From Nostoc sp. S4 (lineage in GTDB: Bacteria > Cyanobacteriota > Cyanobacteriia > Cyanobacteriales > Nostocaceae): a DNA stretch of 64,000 nucleotides. The notes under the pieces were generated by a model. The model saw only the letters and a program-made list of their open reading frames with translations. It did no database searches and was not told where the DNA came from. Shown one piece after another: positions 40,035 to 50,447 of this stretch. Every line of letters starts with the position of its first letter. The stretch's first letter is position 1. The stretch is from the NCBI GenBank assembly GCA_029379225.1, contig JAQYWR010000006.1, positions 1 through 64,000 of the forward strand, given 5' to 3'. A program made the translations under genes and the position numbers.

Positions 40035-40814
40035 ATGTTTTTAACTTGGTTTGACAGTAATAGTTGGCTCTTGGAAATCGGTGGTAAACGGATACTAATC
40101 GACCCTTGGCTAGTTGGTTCGTTAATTTTCAGTAATTTGGATTGGTTATTTAAAGGCTCGCGATCGCAAAATCGCCCAATACCTGAGAATATCGATTTAA
40201 TTGTGCTATCTCAGGGTTTAGAAGACCATACTCATCCACCAACACTCAAGCAGCTCGACCATAATATCAAGGTTGTAGCTTCTCCCAATGCAGCCAAGGT
40301 AGTACAGCAACTAGGTTACACCCAAGTAACCACTCTCGCTCATGGTGAAACTTTCACTTTAGATAATCAAATTCAAATCAAGGCTTTTCCCGGTTCGCCC
40401 ATCGGCCCTACTTTGGTAGAAAATAGTTATCTCCTCAAAGAATTGGAAAGTAGTTTAACTTTATACTACGAACCTCACGGTTATCATTCTCTAGAACTTA
40501 AGCAAGCTGCACCCATCGATGTAGTAATTACACCGTTTATTGACATGACATTACCTTTACTCGGGCCGATTATTAAAGGAAAAAATAGTTCTTTAGAAGT
40601 AGTAAAATCATTACAGCCTCAAGTAATATTACCCACGGCGGCTGGTGGTGATGTGATATTTGAGGGATTACTGATGAAATTGATTCAAACGAAAGGAACT
40701 GCTGCGGAATTTCGTTCGCTATTAGAGAAAAACAATCTTTCGACGCAGGTGATTGAACCAACACCAGGCGATCGCTTTGAACTACCATTACAAAAGCGAG
40801 CATTAGCAATTTAA
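40035..40814 (+). CDS. MBL-fold (UlaG-like) metallo-hydrolase
   Basis: This 259-residue protein starts with MFLTWFDSNSWLLEIGGKRI followed by LIDPWLVG, the strand pair of the MBL fold. The metal motif is altered: SQGLEDHTHPPT instead of H-x-H-x-D-H, retaining E-D-H-x-H. Further ligands may come from EPHGYHSLE and TPFIDMTLPLLGP. Homologues are common in cyanobacteria and plants. The loss of the first histidine means catalysis is uncertain. Two MITE-like copies flank the gene (39874-39975 and 40896-41002). Confidence 0.87.
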   Translation: MFLTWFDSNSWLLEIGGKRILIDPWLVGSLIFSNLDWLFKGSRSQNRPIPENIDLIVLSQGLEDHTHPPTLKQLDHNIKVVASPNAAKVVQQLGYTQVTTLAHGETFTLDNQIQIKAFPGSPIGPTLVENSYLLKELESSLTLYYEPHGYHSLELKQAAPIDVVITPFIDMTLPLLGPIIKGKNSSLEVVKSLQPQVILPTAAGGDVIFEGLLMKLIQTKGTAAEFRSLLEKNNLSTQVIEPTPGDRFELPLQKRALAI

Positions 40815-40895
40815 CTCTCACAGCCAACCAGAATAAATGCCTAACCTTCGCCAATTCCTCAGAGGGTTTGGCGTCTCCACAATAGCTCGTGAAAT

Positions 40896-41002
40896 TATAG
40901 CAGGAGGCAGGAGGCAGAGGGCAGAAGGCAGAAGGTAAAACTATTACTATTCCTAGCTTTCACGCTTGTCATTATGTCCTAAAGGGTGTGACTACGGCTA
41001 TA
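40896..41002 (+). repeat. TATAGC-ended MITE-like repeat, copy D (107 bp)
   Basis: TATAGCAGGAGGCAGGAGGC at the left end; the internal ACTATTACTATTCCTAGC, TTTCACGCTTGTCATTATG and TCCTAAAGGGTGTGACTACG follow; GGCTATA closes the element. The outer six bases are inverted copies of each other (TATAGC / GCTATA). It has the same orientation as copy A and is opposite to B and C. With C it brackets the MBL-fold gene as an inverted pair. Confidence 0.7.
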
Positions 41003-41006
41003 AAAT

Positions 41007-41138
41007 CTAATCTTGTTGATTTCGTCTACTTAAATAGCGTACTTCTTCCAGAAGAATATTAAATCTCTGGTCATTTTCTGTTTGTAGTTGTTTGAGTAAG
41101 GGACTTCCAGAAAATAAATTATCCCATCTCACGCCCAT
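41007..41138 (-). CDS. Possible 43-residue protein, uncertain
   Basis: A minus-strand frame from the ATG at 41138 reads MGVRWDNLFSGSPLLKQLQT, then ENDQRFNILLEEVRYLSRRN and a stop at 41007. It is hydrophilic and helical. It may be a small protein, or a relic of a coiled-coil gene like the neighbouring decayed one. No ribosome binding site is evident. Between it and the decayed gene, 41150-41195 is C-rich repeat material matching the purine-rich core at 1790-1815 in reverse. Confidence 0.25.
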   Translation of the reverse strand: MGVRWDNLFSGSPLLKQLQTENDQRFNILLEEVRYLSRRNQQD

Positions 41139-41238
41139 CAAAACTACTTTCTCTCCTCCCTGCTCCCTGCCCCCTGCTCCCCTGCCCTCAAAGCGATGGA
41201 ATATTTTTTTAATTGTCAGTCCCTAATTCCATATCTCG

Positions 41239-41472
41239 CTAATTTTGGGCAGCGATTTGTAGTAGTGCTTGAGAAGTTACTCTTAAACCATCTACACTAT
41301 CTCGGACTTCAGCTAAACCACCTCAAAGTTCTGTTACACTATCTCGGACTTCTACTAAACCACCTCGAAGTTCTACTACACTAACTCGGACTTCAGCTAT
41401 ACTTTCTCAAGTTAAACTACACTTGAGGCTAACGCATCAAGCATTTCGTCTGTCCAACGTTCAACTGCCATT
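41239..41472 (-). pseudogene. Decayed small coiled-coil gene with 42-bp repeats
   Basis: The ATG at 41472 gives MAVERWTDEMLDALASSVV and then a stop. In a shifted frame the sequence continues as IAEVRVSVVELRGGLVEVRD and SVTEL, another stop, then GGLAEVRDSVDGLRVTSQAL ending QIAAQN at 41239. This matches a cyanobacterial class of small proteins made of heptads of the type L-A-E-V-R-D-S-V. The DNA under the heptads is a 42-bp tandem repeat (about 41287-41390). At least one frameshift and two stop codons show it is dead. Confidence 0.65.
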
Positions 41473-41542
41473 GTATTTTTGTATGTTTTAAATTTATTTG
41501 ACTTACTACCTTTTATTTTACTATTACCTGTCTTTGCAAGAG

Positions 41543-42622
41543 TTAATCAAAATTTAATGCGGAATTTTTATCGATATTATTCGGTGAATAAATTTCTCTA
41601 ACAGGAAAAGGAATTGTAATTCCTACTTCCTGATAGCGTTTGTGCAATTTCTTAATAATTATATGTTTACCAATCCGTTGGTCAAAATATTCGCTGACTC
41701 GCATATAAATAGTAAAATCTATACTAAAATCCCCAAAAGTATGAAATCTCATATATGGTTCATTTGTGATTAAATTGGGTGCAATTTCTCGCATGACTTC
41801 CTTGGCTACTTCCACAGTTACTCTTTCAACTTGTTCCAAGTCACTATCATAACTAACACCAATATCCAGCGTTAAAGTTATTTCCTTAGCAGGTAAATGA
41901 TAATTGGTAAAAATTGCCGATGCTAATTTAGAATTTGGTACAATTACTACGTTATTAGAAATTTCCTTGATTGTTGTATTGCGCCAAGTTATATCTGTAA
42001 CATATCCTTCATGTCCAGCATCTAATTTCACATAGTCCCCAGTTCTAACTTGCTTAGAAATAATTAAGTAAAAACCAGAAAATAAATTTGCTAAAGTGTC
42101 TTGAAGCGCCAAACCAACTGCTAGACCACCAATGCCTAAAGTGGTAACTATTGGCGTAATTTCAACTCCGACAGTTTGTAAGATGATTAATGTTCCTAAA
42201 ACTAAAACAGTAGCCTTAGCAAGATTAGAAACTAGTGAAGTGGGAACTCCTTCTGTTCTTTTAATAAGTAAATTAACAAAACCAGCACTCAATCTTGCTA
42301 AAACTAAGGTCACTGAATACAGAAATGCAACAGTGAGAATTTTTTGTAGTACAGTAACAATATCTGGTCTCAGAGGAGAACTGAGAATTGCCCAAAAGAA
42401 ACCGCCAATTACAAACCAAATAAAGGTCATGCGGTGTAGGGCATTAAATATAATATTTCCTCCAACTATCCGTTTCTTTTTAACAAATAGTTCAAGTCTT
42501 TTAAAAATAACTTTTTCACCAATGATTCCAGCCAGTAAACCAGCTAAAATAAAAGCGAGTGGCGGAATCCATTGGATCGTATAAATTTTCAAGTTTGAGT
42601 TTGAGATGAAAATAGTTAACAC
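41543..42622 (-). CDS. MscS-family mechanosensitive channel
   Basis: This 359-residue protein has four to five hydrophobic segments in the first 180 residues. The MscS pore helix with small-residue packing is LGIGGLAVGLALQDTLANLF, then SGFYLIISKQVRTGDYVKL leads into the beta domain (GHEGYVTDITWRNTTIKE, IVPNSKLASAIFTNY). The C-terminal alpha-beta domain ends with RYQEVGITIPFPVREIY. Such channels release solutes on hypo-osmotic shock. It is a single gene on the minus strand. Confidence 0.94.
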   Translation of the reverse strand: MLTIFISNSNLKIYTIQWIPPLAFILAGLLAGIIGEKVIFKRLELFVKKKRIVGGNIIFNALHRMTFIWFVIGGFFWAILSSPLRPDIVTVLQKILTVAFLYSVTLVLARLSAGFVNLLIKRTEGVPTSLVSNLAKATVLVLGTLIILQTVGVEITPIVTTLGIGGLAVGLALQDTLANLFSGFYLIISKQVRTGDYVKLDAGHEGYVTDITWRNTTIKEISNNVVIVPNSKLASAIFTNYHLPAKEITLTLDIGVSYDSDLEQVERVTVEVAKEVMREIAPNLITNEPYMRFHTFGDFSIDFTIYMRVSEYFDQRIGKHIIIKKLHKRYQEVGITIPFPVREIYSPNNIDKNSALNFD

Positions 42623-42950
42623 TTTTGTTGTGATTATGGCTAAATTTTACTTTGTTAATTGTCGGAGTTGCCAGTTGAGTTGTTCCATTTGCCAATTTTC
42701 AAAAATTATTCACTGTTACTAATTGATTTTTTGGCAAATAAGACTTGTCTACCATTGACAGAGGGTAGTTAAGTGATTGGGATTTTCTAGATTGTTAATA
42801 CGCTATTGCTAGACAATTTTCATAAGTGCTGTTTGGTTGCAGTCTAAATAACTTTTACATAAATGCGAATGTATAAAAACAGTCTAATGAATGATTACCA
42901 AACAATCTTTAGATATATTTGGCACTAGACTATAGTTCAAAATTAATAAC
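42623..42950. other. Divergent promoter region between mscS-like and deacetylase genes
   Basis: This 328-bp AT-rich space separates two divergent genes. I see no reading frame, hairpin or repeat of note. Promoters for both genes should lie here. Confidence 0.4.
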
Positions 42951-43868
42951 ATGGACTTGCCAATTATTTACCACCCAGATTACATTGCACCATTGCCTAA
43001 AGGACATCGCTTCCCGATGTCAAAATTCCGACGACTCTACGAATTATTACTAGCTGATAATGTCGCAAATCAAGAACAATTTCAAACACCTGAACGTCCG
43101 CCGCTAGAGTTAATAGAGTTAGTTCACACCCCAAACTACGTTCAAGCTTATTGTGAAGGCACCTTAGAACCCAAAGCACAGCGTCGCATTGGGTTACCTT
43201 GGAGTCCAGCACTAGCAAATCGTACCTGTGTAGCGGTTGGTGGTACAATACTCACAGCTAAATTGGCACTGAATCAGGGTTTAGCTTGTAATACGGCTGG
43301 CGGGACTCATCATGCTTTTCCCAGTTATGGATCTGGTTTTTGTATTTTCAACGATTTAGCGATCGCTTGTCGCGTTTTACAAAAATTTAGACTTGTGCAG
43401 AAAATTCTGATTATAGATTTAGATGTGCATCAAGGAGACGGCACCGCTTTTATCTTTCAAAACGATGAGAGTGTTTTTACTTTCTCTATGCACTGCGAAG
43501 TCAATTTTCCAGGTACTAAACAAAACAGTGATTTGGATGTTCCTTTACCAATGGGAATGGAAGATGATGCTTATTTGCAAACTTTAGCAAATTATCTACC
43601 AGATTTATTATCTCAAGTCAAGCCAGATATAGTATTTTATGATGCAGGTGTAGATCCTCATGTAGGCGATCGCTTAGGAAAATTAGCCTTAACTGATGCT
43701 GGCATTTTCCGTCGGGAAATGCAGGTTTTAAGTACTTGTATGAGTGCTGGTTATCCTGTCGCCTGCGTCATTGGTGGCGGTTATGCTGATGATATGAAAT
43801 CCCTGGTTTGGCGACACTCTCTGCTACATCGCGCTGCAAGTCAAGTTTATCAGCAATACAAACTTTGA
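42951..43868 (+). CDS. Histone-deacetylase-superfamily amidohydrolase
   Basis: This 305-residue zinc-dependent deacetylase family member starts with YHPDYIAPLPKGHRFPMSKF. It has the catalytic histidine pair in NTAGGTHHAFPSYGSGFCIF, the zinc site in IDLDVHQGDGTAFIF, a second Asp in YDAGVDPHVGDRLG and the closing VIGGGYADD. All catalytic residues appear present. Bacterial relatives act on acetylated small molecules, polyamines or acetyl-CoA synthetase; the substrate is not known here. The next gene, a giant helicase, begins 116 bp downstream on the same strand. Confidence 0.94.
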   Translation: MDLPIIYHPDYIAPLPKGHRFPMSKFRRLYELLLADNVANQEQFQTPERPPLELIELVHTPNYVQAYCEGTLEPKAQRRIGLPWSPALANRTCVAVGGTILTAKLALNQGLACNTAGGTHHAFPSYGSGFCIFNDLAIACRVLQKFRLVQKILIIDLDVHQGDGTAFIFQNDESVFTFSMHCEVNFPGTKQNSDLDVPLPMGMEDDAYLQTLANYLPDLLSQVKPDIVFYDAGVDPHVGDRLGKLALTDAGIFRREMQVLSTCMSAGYPVACVIGGGYADDMKSLVWRHSLLHRAASQVYQQYKL

Positions 43869-43984
43869 TCCAACATAACATCTTGCAAAAATCCTGATTT
43901 ATTATTTAAAACTACAGATAAATTAGCTATTTCATCTGTGATTTGATTACCTAAATAGCAAAATGTCGGCAAAGGCAGTACTGG

Positions 43985-46900
43985 ATGAACCACGGCAAAC
44001 TCAGAATCTACGAGCTAGCAAAAGAATTAAATTTAGATAGCAAGAAGCTATTAGCAATTTGCGAAAAACTTAATATTGCAGTCAAAAGTCATACAAGTTC
44101 AATCTCAGAATCCGAGGTAGAACGCATTCGTATAGCAGTAAATAAACTAACATCAAAATCCTCAAAAATTAAAACCTCTTCTGAAGATTGGGGTTATACA
44201 TTTGTAGGTTCAACAATTGATAGATTAATTCGCAATCTTGAGGGAGAAAGCGCCCTACAAGCATATCCTGAATTTCGGCAACGACGCGATCGCGCCAATG
44301 AGTTAATGTTTGAATGCGTCGGTAAAAAGTCTTGTCTGTTTTATGTACGTCGGAAAGGTGCGGGTAAAGAGCCAAGAGAAGAAATTTGGGATTTAATAAT
44401 AGCAACAGACTCCGACGAATTTCAATTACCTGCAAGACTTGAAAAGCAAAGAAAAACATTAGGATTTACAGTAGCTGTACAAAAAGATGGACATGGCGGT
44501 TTAAAGATACTTTCGGCTCAGTTATTACAAAATTCGCGGGGAAATACTGATAGCTATTCTGTAGCTTGTCGCTTGCGTTTGTTGCCTAATCATCAGTATC
44601 ACCTCGACATTCCGCCTGCTACATTGACACGCATAGCAGCCGCACCAGTTTGTGGCGATTATGTCCCCACAGAAGATCGGCTAAAAGCTTGGAAAGCATT
44701 TTTACAAATTGAAGAAAAAATTGCTAAAGCACGTCAATTTTGCGTGCGGTACTTAGGTAATAAATATAACTTCAAAAGGCAGATCGGCTTTGAAATTGAT
44801 GTAACCTCAGCCACCCTTGACGGCTTTTATCAAAATTCCCTCGAATTAGAGAACTTTTGGGAACGCGTCAAACAAGCAAAAAATGAGGATTTAAAATTTT
44901 TTGAAACTGCTCCCATTGGCAAAAACTGGTTTAACGGCCGCCTATTAGGAACTGTTGAAGAAGTCGATCCTAACCGTTGCATTATCAGCGTCAGATTAGA
45001 ACGCGACTTAGCTGAATATATGGTTACAGAACGTTATAAGTTACCAGCTACCGGATTTTTATGTTTTGAAGCAGTTGGTGACATTCAGCAAATTCAGCGT
45101 AAGAAAAAAGCTTTAGACGATTTGAATAATGGTTACACTCAAAATCCATATTTGGGTAACTTTTTATTTGATGCTTCCCAGGCTAGAAAAATCAAGACAA
45201 CTATCGAACTTCAAACACAAAATTTGTTATTATCTGCTGCTAATCCTGGGCAAAAAGCAGCAGTGGAAAAAGTACTTGCTGCCAAGGATCTTGTTTTGAT
45301 TCAAGGGCCGCCAGGTACCGGTAAAACTACCGTAATTGCTGAAATTTGCTATCAAATTGCCCTTCGTGGTGGACGCACTTTAATTGCTTCTCAAGCGAAT
45401 TTAGCAGTAGATAACGCTCTGAGTCGATTAGTTCACAACCCAGTGATTCGTGCTGTTCGTAAGGGAAAAGCTGAAAAAGTTGGGGAGGAAGGACAGCCAT
45501 TTTTAGAAGACCAAGTAATTAGCAGATGGCTGGAAAATACAGCAACCGACTGCGAAAATAATCTTAGTCAGCGAACCGAAAATATTCAAGTTTTTCGGAA
45601 ATTACTGTCATTATCACAAAGATTTACAGACTATTTGAAATTAGAAAAAGAATTTCAAGTACAACAAAGTAAATTTTCTAAAAAAAAGTTAGAACTACAA
45701 ACAAACTGTAAAAATCAAGAAGATGCTTACAAAGATTCCTTAGGACAGCAAAATGAAATTGAATCTTTAATTTATAAATTGGATAACTTACTAAGCACTG
45801 CTTCAAATATTAACTGGGAATCTCCAGAAATCACAAATTTTTTACCCCTTATTAAGTCTTATGCAGAAGGTAATACTTTAGTAGAAGAATTTTTAGTAAA
45901 TGTTCGTAAATCTATTAAATATAGCGATGAGCTTGGTTTTGTGCGTCCAGCATTTGGTGCTTTTGGCTTGGCAGTTTGGTTGCGTGAAACTGTAGCAACG
46001 GAAATTTTGGGATTTAAAGCTGCTTTGAATTATGCTCAAAATGCTATTGAAATAATGTCAGCAGTTGCAGCCTTAGTGCAGACTATTAAACAGAATTTTG
46101 ACTCATTAAATCAGTTGCAACTAGATTCTCAAAAATTTATTACCAAGCAACAAAATCTACAGCAGACAATCCAGATATGGCAAAACCGCCAAAGAGAAAT
46201 TGATTATATTATCTCAGCAGTGAAAGAATGGAAATCTACAGCACATTCTCATCTCTATCAAACTTTGAAAGATTGTCAGCAATCAGGTTTACCATTAACA
46301 GATAATCTGGTAGACCTGCCGCTAGGTTTATTGATGTTTGCTAATACATTAAAACTACCTATCTTACCACAAACCTATAAAATTAACTTGCCAGATTGGG
46401 ACTTATTGACAAAAGCGATCGCTTATGAAGTAGACGGTAATTTTAGCGATCGCCGAGGCAAACAGCATAATTTTAGTTATTTTTTACAACAAAATTTTAG
46501 TCAAATTCCAATGGTGCTGTCACAAAGCGATCGCACTCAATGGCAAGAGACTTATCAACAGTATAATAATTATCAATTACTCAACCCCAAACAGCGAAAG
46601 TTACTAGTTGAAAATACCCAGTTTTTCTTAATTAGAATCCAAAAAACTTATGGTACATCATGGGAGTGGAATAACATTGACTCGACTCTAACGCGAATTA
46701 CACAAGAATTGGTAGATACTATCCTAGCAAATGCACGTCAATGTGTTTTAAAAGTCAAAACGGAAACAGAACAACAGCTTCATCATCTACGCCAACAATT
46801 AAATGAACTGCAAAAAAATGAAATTAGTCAACAGCAAATCTCTACTACTCAATATCAGCTAGAAAAAGCCCAGCAAGATGCTAATTTCCAACTTGGACAA

Positions 46901-48463
46901 ATTGTTAATATCTTGCAAGAACTTATCCAGCAGGCAAATACACCTGCTCAATTACGCATTTTAACAGAACAATATCTGACAACACAATCAAAGATTTGGG
47001 AACAACCTCAAGAATTTGCAAAGCAAGTGCATTCTTGGAGAAATTGTATCAATCAGCTTGAAAACTTAATTTTATTGATAGAACCTTTTGCTGTGCTGGA
47101 GATAATTAAAACTTCTCTACACGACCATTTAGCCAAATTAAAAAAAGAAACTGAAACTTCTCTACAGCAGCTTCAAATATTGCAAATTAATCTTCGGGAA
47201 TTAGAACAACAATTACTACCACAACCATCAGAAAGTTTAATTGCAAAAAGAAACTGGTGGTTAAAAGAATGGGAAAAAATACCCGCTCAATTTAAGCCAG
47301 AAAATTTTACTAATGATTTATTGAATATAGAGTTTTTACAGAGTTTCAAAATTCAGTTTGAATCTTGGCAGCAGCAACTACAGAAAGAAGAAGCTTATCT
47401 TCAAAAATATCAGAATTTTGTGCAAGATTGGATACAAAAAATCAGACAGCCAACGGAAAGCAGTCGAGACGATTTAAGGCGTATATATTTAGATAATGCC
47501 AACGTCGTCGGTATCACCTGCGTTCAAGCTGCAAATAGAGGTTTTTCTGAAGAATTTAAATCTTTTGATGTCGTTATCATTGACGAAGTTAGTAAGTGTA
47601 CTCCACCAGAATTACTAATCCCAGCTTTGAAAGCTAAAAAGTTAGTTTTGGTAGGTGACCATCGACAATTACCGCCTATGCTTGATACTAATACTTTAGA
47701 AGAAGTTGCTCAAACAATTGGCAATACACGAGACGAACTACAATTCTTAGAAGAATCGCTATTTAAAAGTCAGTTTGAATCTGCCGATGAAAGCATCAAG
47801 CAAATGCTGACTACACAGTACCGAATGCATCCCATAATTATGGGTGCAATCAATCAGTTTTATGATGGGAAACTAGAATCTGGGATTTTGGAACCTACTA
47901 CAAAACGCGCACATAATTTAGCAGATGAAATTATTAAACAATCTCATCATCTTATCTGGGTAAAAACGCCTATAGAGAAGAAATTTTCAGAAGAACGTGG
48001 CGGAACTTCTTATTTTAATACTCCAGAAATCGATACAATTGAACGTTTGTGTCAGCAATTTGATAAGACTTGGTCTTCTCAAGTTGCTAATGGCGAACCA
48101 AAAAAAGAAATTGCTGTAATTACATTTTATGGCGCTCAACTCAGAAAAATTGATGAACGCCTGCAATCTGAACTTTTTTCTTCATTAGAAATTCGTACTG
48201 GTACGGTAGACAGATTTCAAGGAATGGAAAGACCGATTGTAATTGTGAGTATGGTTCGCAACAATAATAAAGGAGATGTAGGATTTGCTAAGAAACCAGA
48301 ACGGGTAAATGTTGCCTTTTCCCGCGCTCAGGAACTGCTGATAATTGTCGGTTGTCATGATTTATTTACCCATCAACCAGGTAAAGTTGGAAGTATGTAC
48401 TCTGAAGTTTCAAATATTGTCAGTTTTTATGAAGGTTTTGTTGATGTTTCTCAACTAATCTGA
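43985..48463 (+). CDS. Superfamily 1 (UPF1/DNA2-like) helicase with N-terminal IF2-type domain
   Basis: This is a 1492-residue protein. Residues about 3-56 ([20 protein letters not shown], then [16 protein letters not shown]) match the IF2_N module at the start of bacterial translation initiation factor 2. A DUF-like region with [13 protein letters not shown] follows. The first RecA lobe has Walker [15 protein letters not shown] near 440. Residues about 540-1130 are a long Gln/Glu-rich coiled-coil insertion. Motif II is [15 protein letters not shown] near 1198, then [25 protein letters not shown], and the C-terminal [20 protein letters not shown] and [15 protein letters not shown]. The helicase is complete. 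The large coiled coil and RNA-related N-terminus suggest action on nucleic acid in a larger complex; a defence or RNA-surveillance role is inference. Confidence 0.88.
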   Translation: MNHGKLRIYELAKELNLDSKKLLAICEKLNIAVKSHTSSISESEVERIRIAVNKLTSKSSKIKTSSEDWGYTFVGSTIDRLIRNLEGESALQAYPEFRQRRDRANELMFECVGKKSCLFYVRRKGAGKEPREEIWDLIIATDSDEFQLPARLEKQRKTLGFTVAVQKDGHGGLKILSAQLLQNSRGNTDSYSVACRLRLLPNHQYHLDIPPATLTRIAAAPVCGDYVPTEDRLKAWKAFLQIEEKIAKARQFCVRYLGNKYNFKRQIGFEIDVTSATLDGFYQNSLELENFWERVKQAKNEDLKFFETAPIGKNWFNGRLLGTVEEVDPNRCIISVRLERDLAEYMVTERYKLPATGFLCFEAVGDIQQIQRKKKALDDLNNGYTQNPYLGNFLFDASQARKIKTTIELQTQNLLLSAANPGQKAAVEKVLAAKDLVLIQGPPGTGKTTVIAEICYQIALRGGRTLIASQANLAVDNALSRLVHNPVIRAVRKGKAEKVGEEGQPFLEDQVISRWLENTATDCENNLSQRTENIQVFRKLLSLSQRFTDYLKLEKEFQVQQSKFSKKKLELQTNCKNQEDAYKDSLGQQNEIESLIYKLDNLLSTASNINWESPEITNFLPLIKSYAEGNTLVEEFLVNVRKSIKYSDELGFVRPAFGAFGLAVWLRETVATEILGFKAALNYAQNAIEIMSAVAALVQTIKQNFDSLNQLQLDSQKFITKQQNLQQTIQIWQNRQREIDYIISAVKEWKSTAHSHLYQTLKDCQQSGLPLTDNLVDLPLGLLMFANTLKLPILPQTYKINLPDWDLLTKAIAYEVDGNFSDRRGKQHNFSYFLQQNFSQIPMVLSQSDRTQWQETYQQYNNYQLLNPKQRKLLVENTQFFLIRIQKTYGTSWEWNNIDSTLTRITQELVDTILANARQCVLKVKTETEQQLHHLRQQLNELQKNEISQQQISTTQYQLEKAQQDANFQLGQIVNILQELIQQANTPAQLRILTEQYLTTQSKIWEQPQEFAKQVHSWRNCINQLENLILLIEPFAVLEIIKTSLHDHLAKLKKETETSLQQLQILQINLRELEQQLLPQPSESLIAKRNWWLKEWEKIPAQFKPENFTNDLLNIEFLQSFKIQFESWQQQLQKEEAYLQKYQNFVQDWIQKIRQPTESSRDDLRRIYLDNANVVGITCVQAANRGFSEEFKSFDVVIIDEVSKCTPPELLIPALKAKKLVLVGDHRQLPPMLDTNTLEEVAQTIGNTRDELQFLEESLFKSQFESADESIKQMLTTQYRMHPIIMGAINQFYDGKLESGILEPTTKRAHNLADEIIKQSHHLIWVKTPIEKKFSEERGGTSYFNTPEIDTIERLCQQFDKTWSSQVANGEPKKEIAVITFYGAQLRKIDERLQSELFSSLEIRTGTVDRFQGMERPIVIVSMVRNNNKGDVGFAKKPERVNVAFSRAQELLIIVGCHDLFTHQPGKVGSMYSEVSNIVSFYEGFVDVSQLI

Positions 48464-48598
48464 GTTTAACAAGGACATTTGTTAATTAAAGGCTGAGGAA
48501 ATAAAAACTAATTTTTATAATTTTATAAAGAAGTTACAATTAGTAAACTAACCTCCAAAGCTGATTATTTCTCATTTAGAAACAGAGTGGAGAATTGT

Positions 48599-49206
48599 AT
48601 GATTCCAGCAGCGATCGCTACACCCACAAAAGAATCACCCCTTTTATTTGAGGGACTGACTTGGAGAGAGTTCAAAGCCGTTGAGCAGTTATTAGACCGC
48701 CCAGGATATCGGTTGTCTTTTTTAGATGGTGTTTTAGAGATCCGAAGAATGCCTGGAGAACCACACGAAACGGTTAAGAAGAGAATTGCTGCATTGTTAG
48801 AACTTTACTTGCTCATTGCAGGGTTTGACTTTACTCCAACTGCTTCAATGACCTTAGAAAGTGAATCTGCTGTTGTCAAGCGAGAAGCAGATAAATCCTA
48901 TAAACTTGCCCCTAGTCGAGTGCGTCACGATTTGGCAATAGAAGTGGTGTTTACAAGTGGTTTACAAGTGGCGGTATCAACAAATTGGAGGCATACAAGC
49001 GCCTCTTGATTCCTGAAGTGTGGTTTTGGGAAGATGGTGTTTTAGAAATCTATCACCTGCGTCAACAGGGCAACGCGCTTCACTATGAAAAGGTTTCTAC
49101 TACTGAAGAGGTCAAAGGAATTGATTTGGATTTATTGTTACGCTACATTAATATGGTGAATCATGTTGATGCTATCAAGACTTTTCAACTGGCACTTCAG
49201 AAATAA
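48599..49206 (+). pseudogene. Uma2 family gene broken by an 11-bp tandem duplication
   Basis: Frame 1 (from MIPAAIATPTK) reads through FEGLTWREFKAVEQLL, RLSFLDGVLEIRRMPGEPHE and RVRHDLAIEVVFTSG, then shifts and stops at 49009. The missing C-terminus continues in another frame as LEAYKRLLIPEVWFWEDGVL to 49206. The cause is visible: TTTACAAGTGG at 48950-48960 is repeated exactly at 48961-48971. Removing one copy restores a continuous protein through SGGINKLEAYKRL. The conserved E-V-V and the following strand are otherwise intact, so the event is recent or reversible. Confidence 0.9.
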
Positions 49207-49244
49207 TATTTCTCAAATCATATGTCTGGATTGAGGTTTCGTTG

Positions 49245-50099
49245 ATGTCTCTTGCTTCTTTTGATAAACCAATTGATGAGAGTCTGAAAAATTTGGTAAA
49301 GGAAATTGAGGCACAAAGTTCTAATTTATCAATTTTAGCAGCACGCCAATTTCGCTATAGCTTACATCAAACTCCAGTAGAAGTAAATATTAAAGAACCC
49401 CGCCAGTTTAACGTACTCGAAGAATTTATTATTCGTGCCGCAATTGAATTTCAACCTCCACCAACTGAGGATGAATTAGCCTCTGTACTTGGGCTTGATT
49501 CTGTGTTTATCCGCAGTACTACTGCAAATCTTTGCTCATTACAAACTCTCTCAGCAACATCGCCACTAACAGTTACTCCAGAAGGACGTTCATTTTATGA
49601 AAAAGGGTCTGTACCACAACCCCCATATGCCGTGCAGCTGAACGCTATCACAGATCCTTTTAGCAACAAACTAATCTTTCAATTTGAATCGTTAAACGAA
49701 ACAGCAATAAATTTACCTGATATCGCAGACTTTATAACTCTTGATAATACAACTGATATTTCGTTGTTACCTCTTGAGGAAATCCAAAAAAATATTCAGG
49801 CTTCAGATTTAGCACTTCATCTACCAGAAGAAGGAAAAATCGTCACTTCCTTGAAGGTGCTAGCTTCAACTCAAAAAATTTGGCAAAAGATATCACTTTT
49901 CGTTATTTTCGATGCTATTGAAGATAAGTTGAGTCTTCAAATCAGAAGTGGCAAGCAAATTTTAGAGTCAGCTTCAAGTCGGTTAGAAGTTTTACATACT
50001 GAAAATAAAGTTAACTTACAAGAATTATGTAATTTGTCAACTGAAGCCATCAATTTTGAACGTGAAGCGATTCTAAAACAAAAAACATTGAAAATTTGA
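49245..50099 (+). CDS. Unknown protein with winged-helix-like N-terminal region
   Basis: This 284-residue protein starts at the ATG at 49245 with a GAGG-like ribosome binding site upstream. Residues about 55-120 (FNVLEEFIIRAAIEFQPPPT, ELASVLGLDSVFIRSTTANL, LTVTPEGRSFYEKG) look like a winged helix: three helices and a T-P-E-G-R turn, as in proteins that feed a nuclease or helicase. The rest is not recognised. It is the next intact gene after the IF2N-helicase on the same strand, with only the broken Uma2 gene between, so it may be a partner of the helicase. That is inference. Confidence 0.7.
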   Translation: MSLASFDKPIDESLKNLVKEIEAQSSNLSILAARQFRYSLHQTPVEVNIKEPRQFNVLEEFIIRAAIEFQPPPTEDELASVLGLDSVFIRSTTANLCSLQTLSATSPLTVTPEGRSFYEKGSVPQPPYAVQLNAITDPFSNKLIFQFESLNETAINLPDIADFITLDNTTDISLLPLEEIQKNIQASDLALHLPEEGKIVTSLKVLASTQKIWQKISLFVIFDAIEDKLSLQIRSGKQILESASSRLEVLHTENKVNLQELCNLSTEAINFEREAILKQKTLKI

Positions 50100-50267
50100 C
50101 CAGTTGATTGAAATTAATTCTTTGTCAGCCGCTTTCAGGTAGAATGATAATTTTTGTAATAACGGTTCGCCCCAATCAATAAAGAACTCTAAATCGAAGA
50201 TTCGTTCCTTCCAATATTCAAATGTTTCGCTCTTTGTCGGCATAGTGGGGTCTTGATATTTAACCAT
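50073..50267 (-). CDS. Possible small protein, uncertain
   Basis: A 64-residue minus-strand frame reads MVKYQDPTMPTKSETFEYWK, then ERIFDLEFFIDWGEPLLQKL. The first 50 residues have natural composition (no runs, amphipathic helices). It overlaps the 3' end of the plus-strand gene by 27 bp. I have no family match. The rest of the 350-bp space up to tRNA-Arg shows nothing recognisable. Confidence 0.35.
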   Translation of the reverse strand: MVKYQDPTMPTKSETFEYWKERIFDLEFFIDWGEPLLQKLSFYLKAADKELISINWSNFQCFLF

Positions 50268-50447
50268 ATTAAGTACTCCAATATCTAATAACTGCTGAGG
50301 GAAAACCTAATGCTTTTAGCTACTCCATCAATCACTTGAAGTCTAAAGCAAAAATGATCTAAAGTTATCAGCGCGATCGCAATTAACAATTCTCAACGAT
50401 TTTTGTAGAGATATCGATCGACCGCATCATGCTTTCATTAATTCAAA

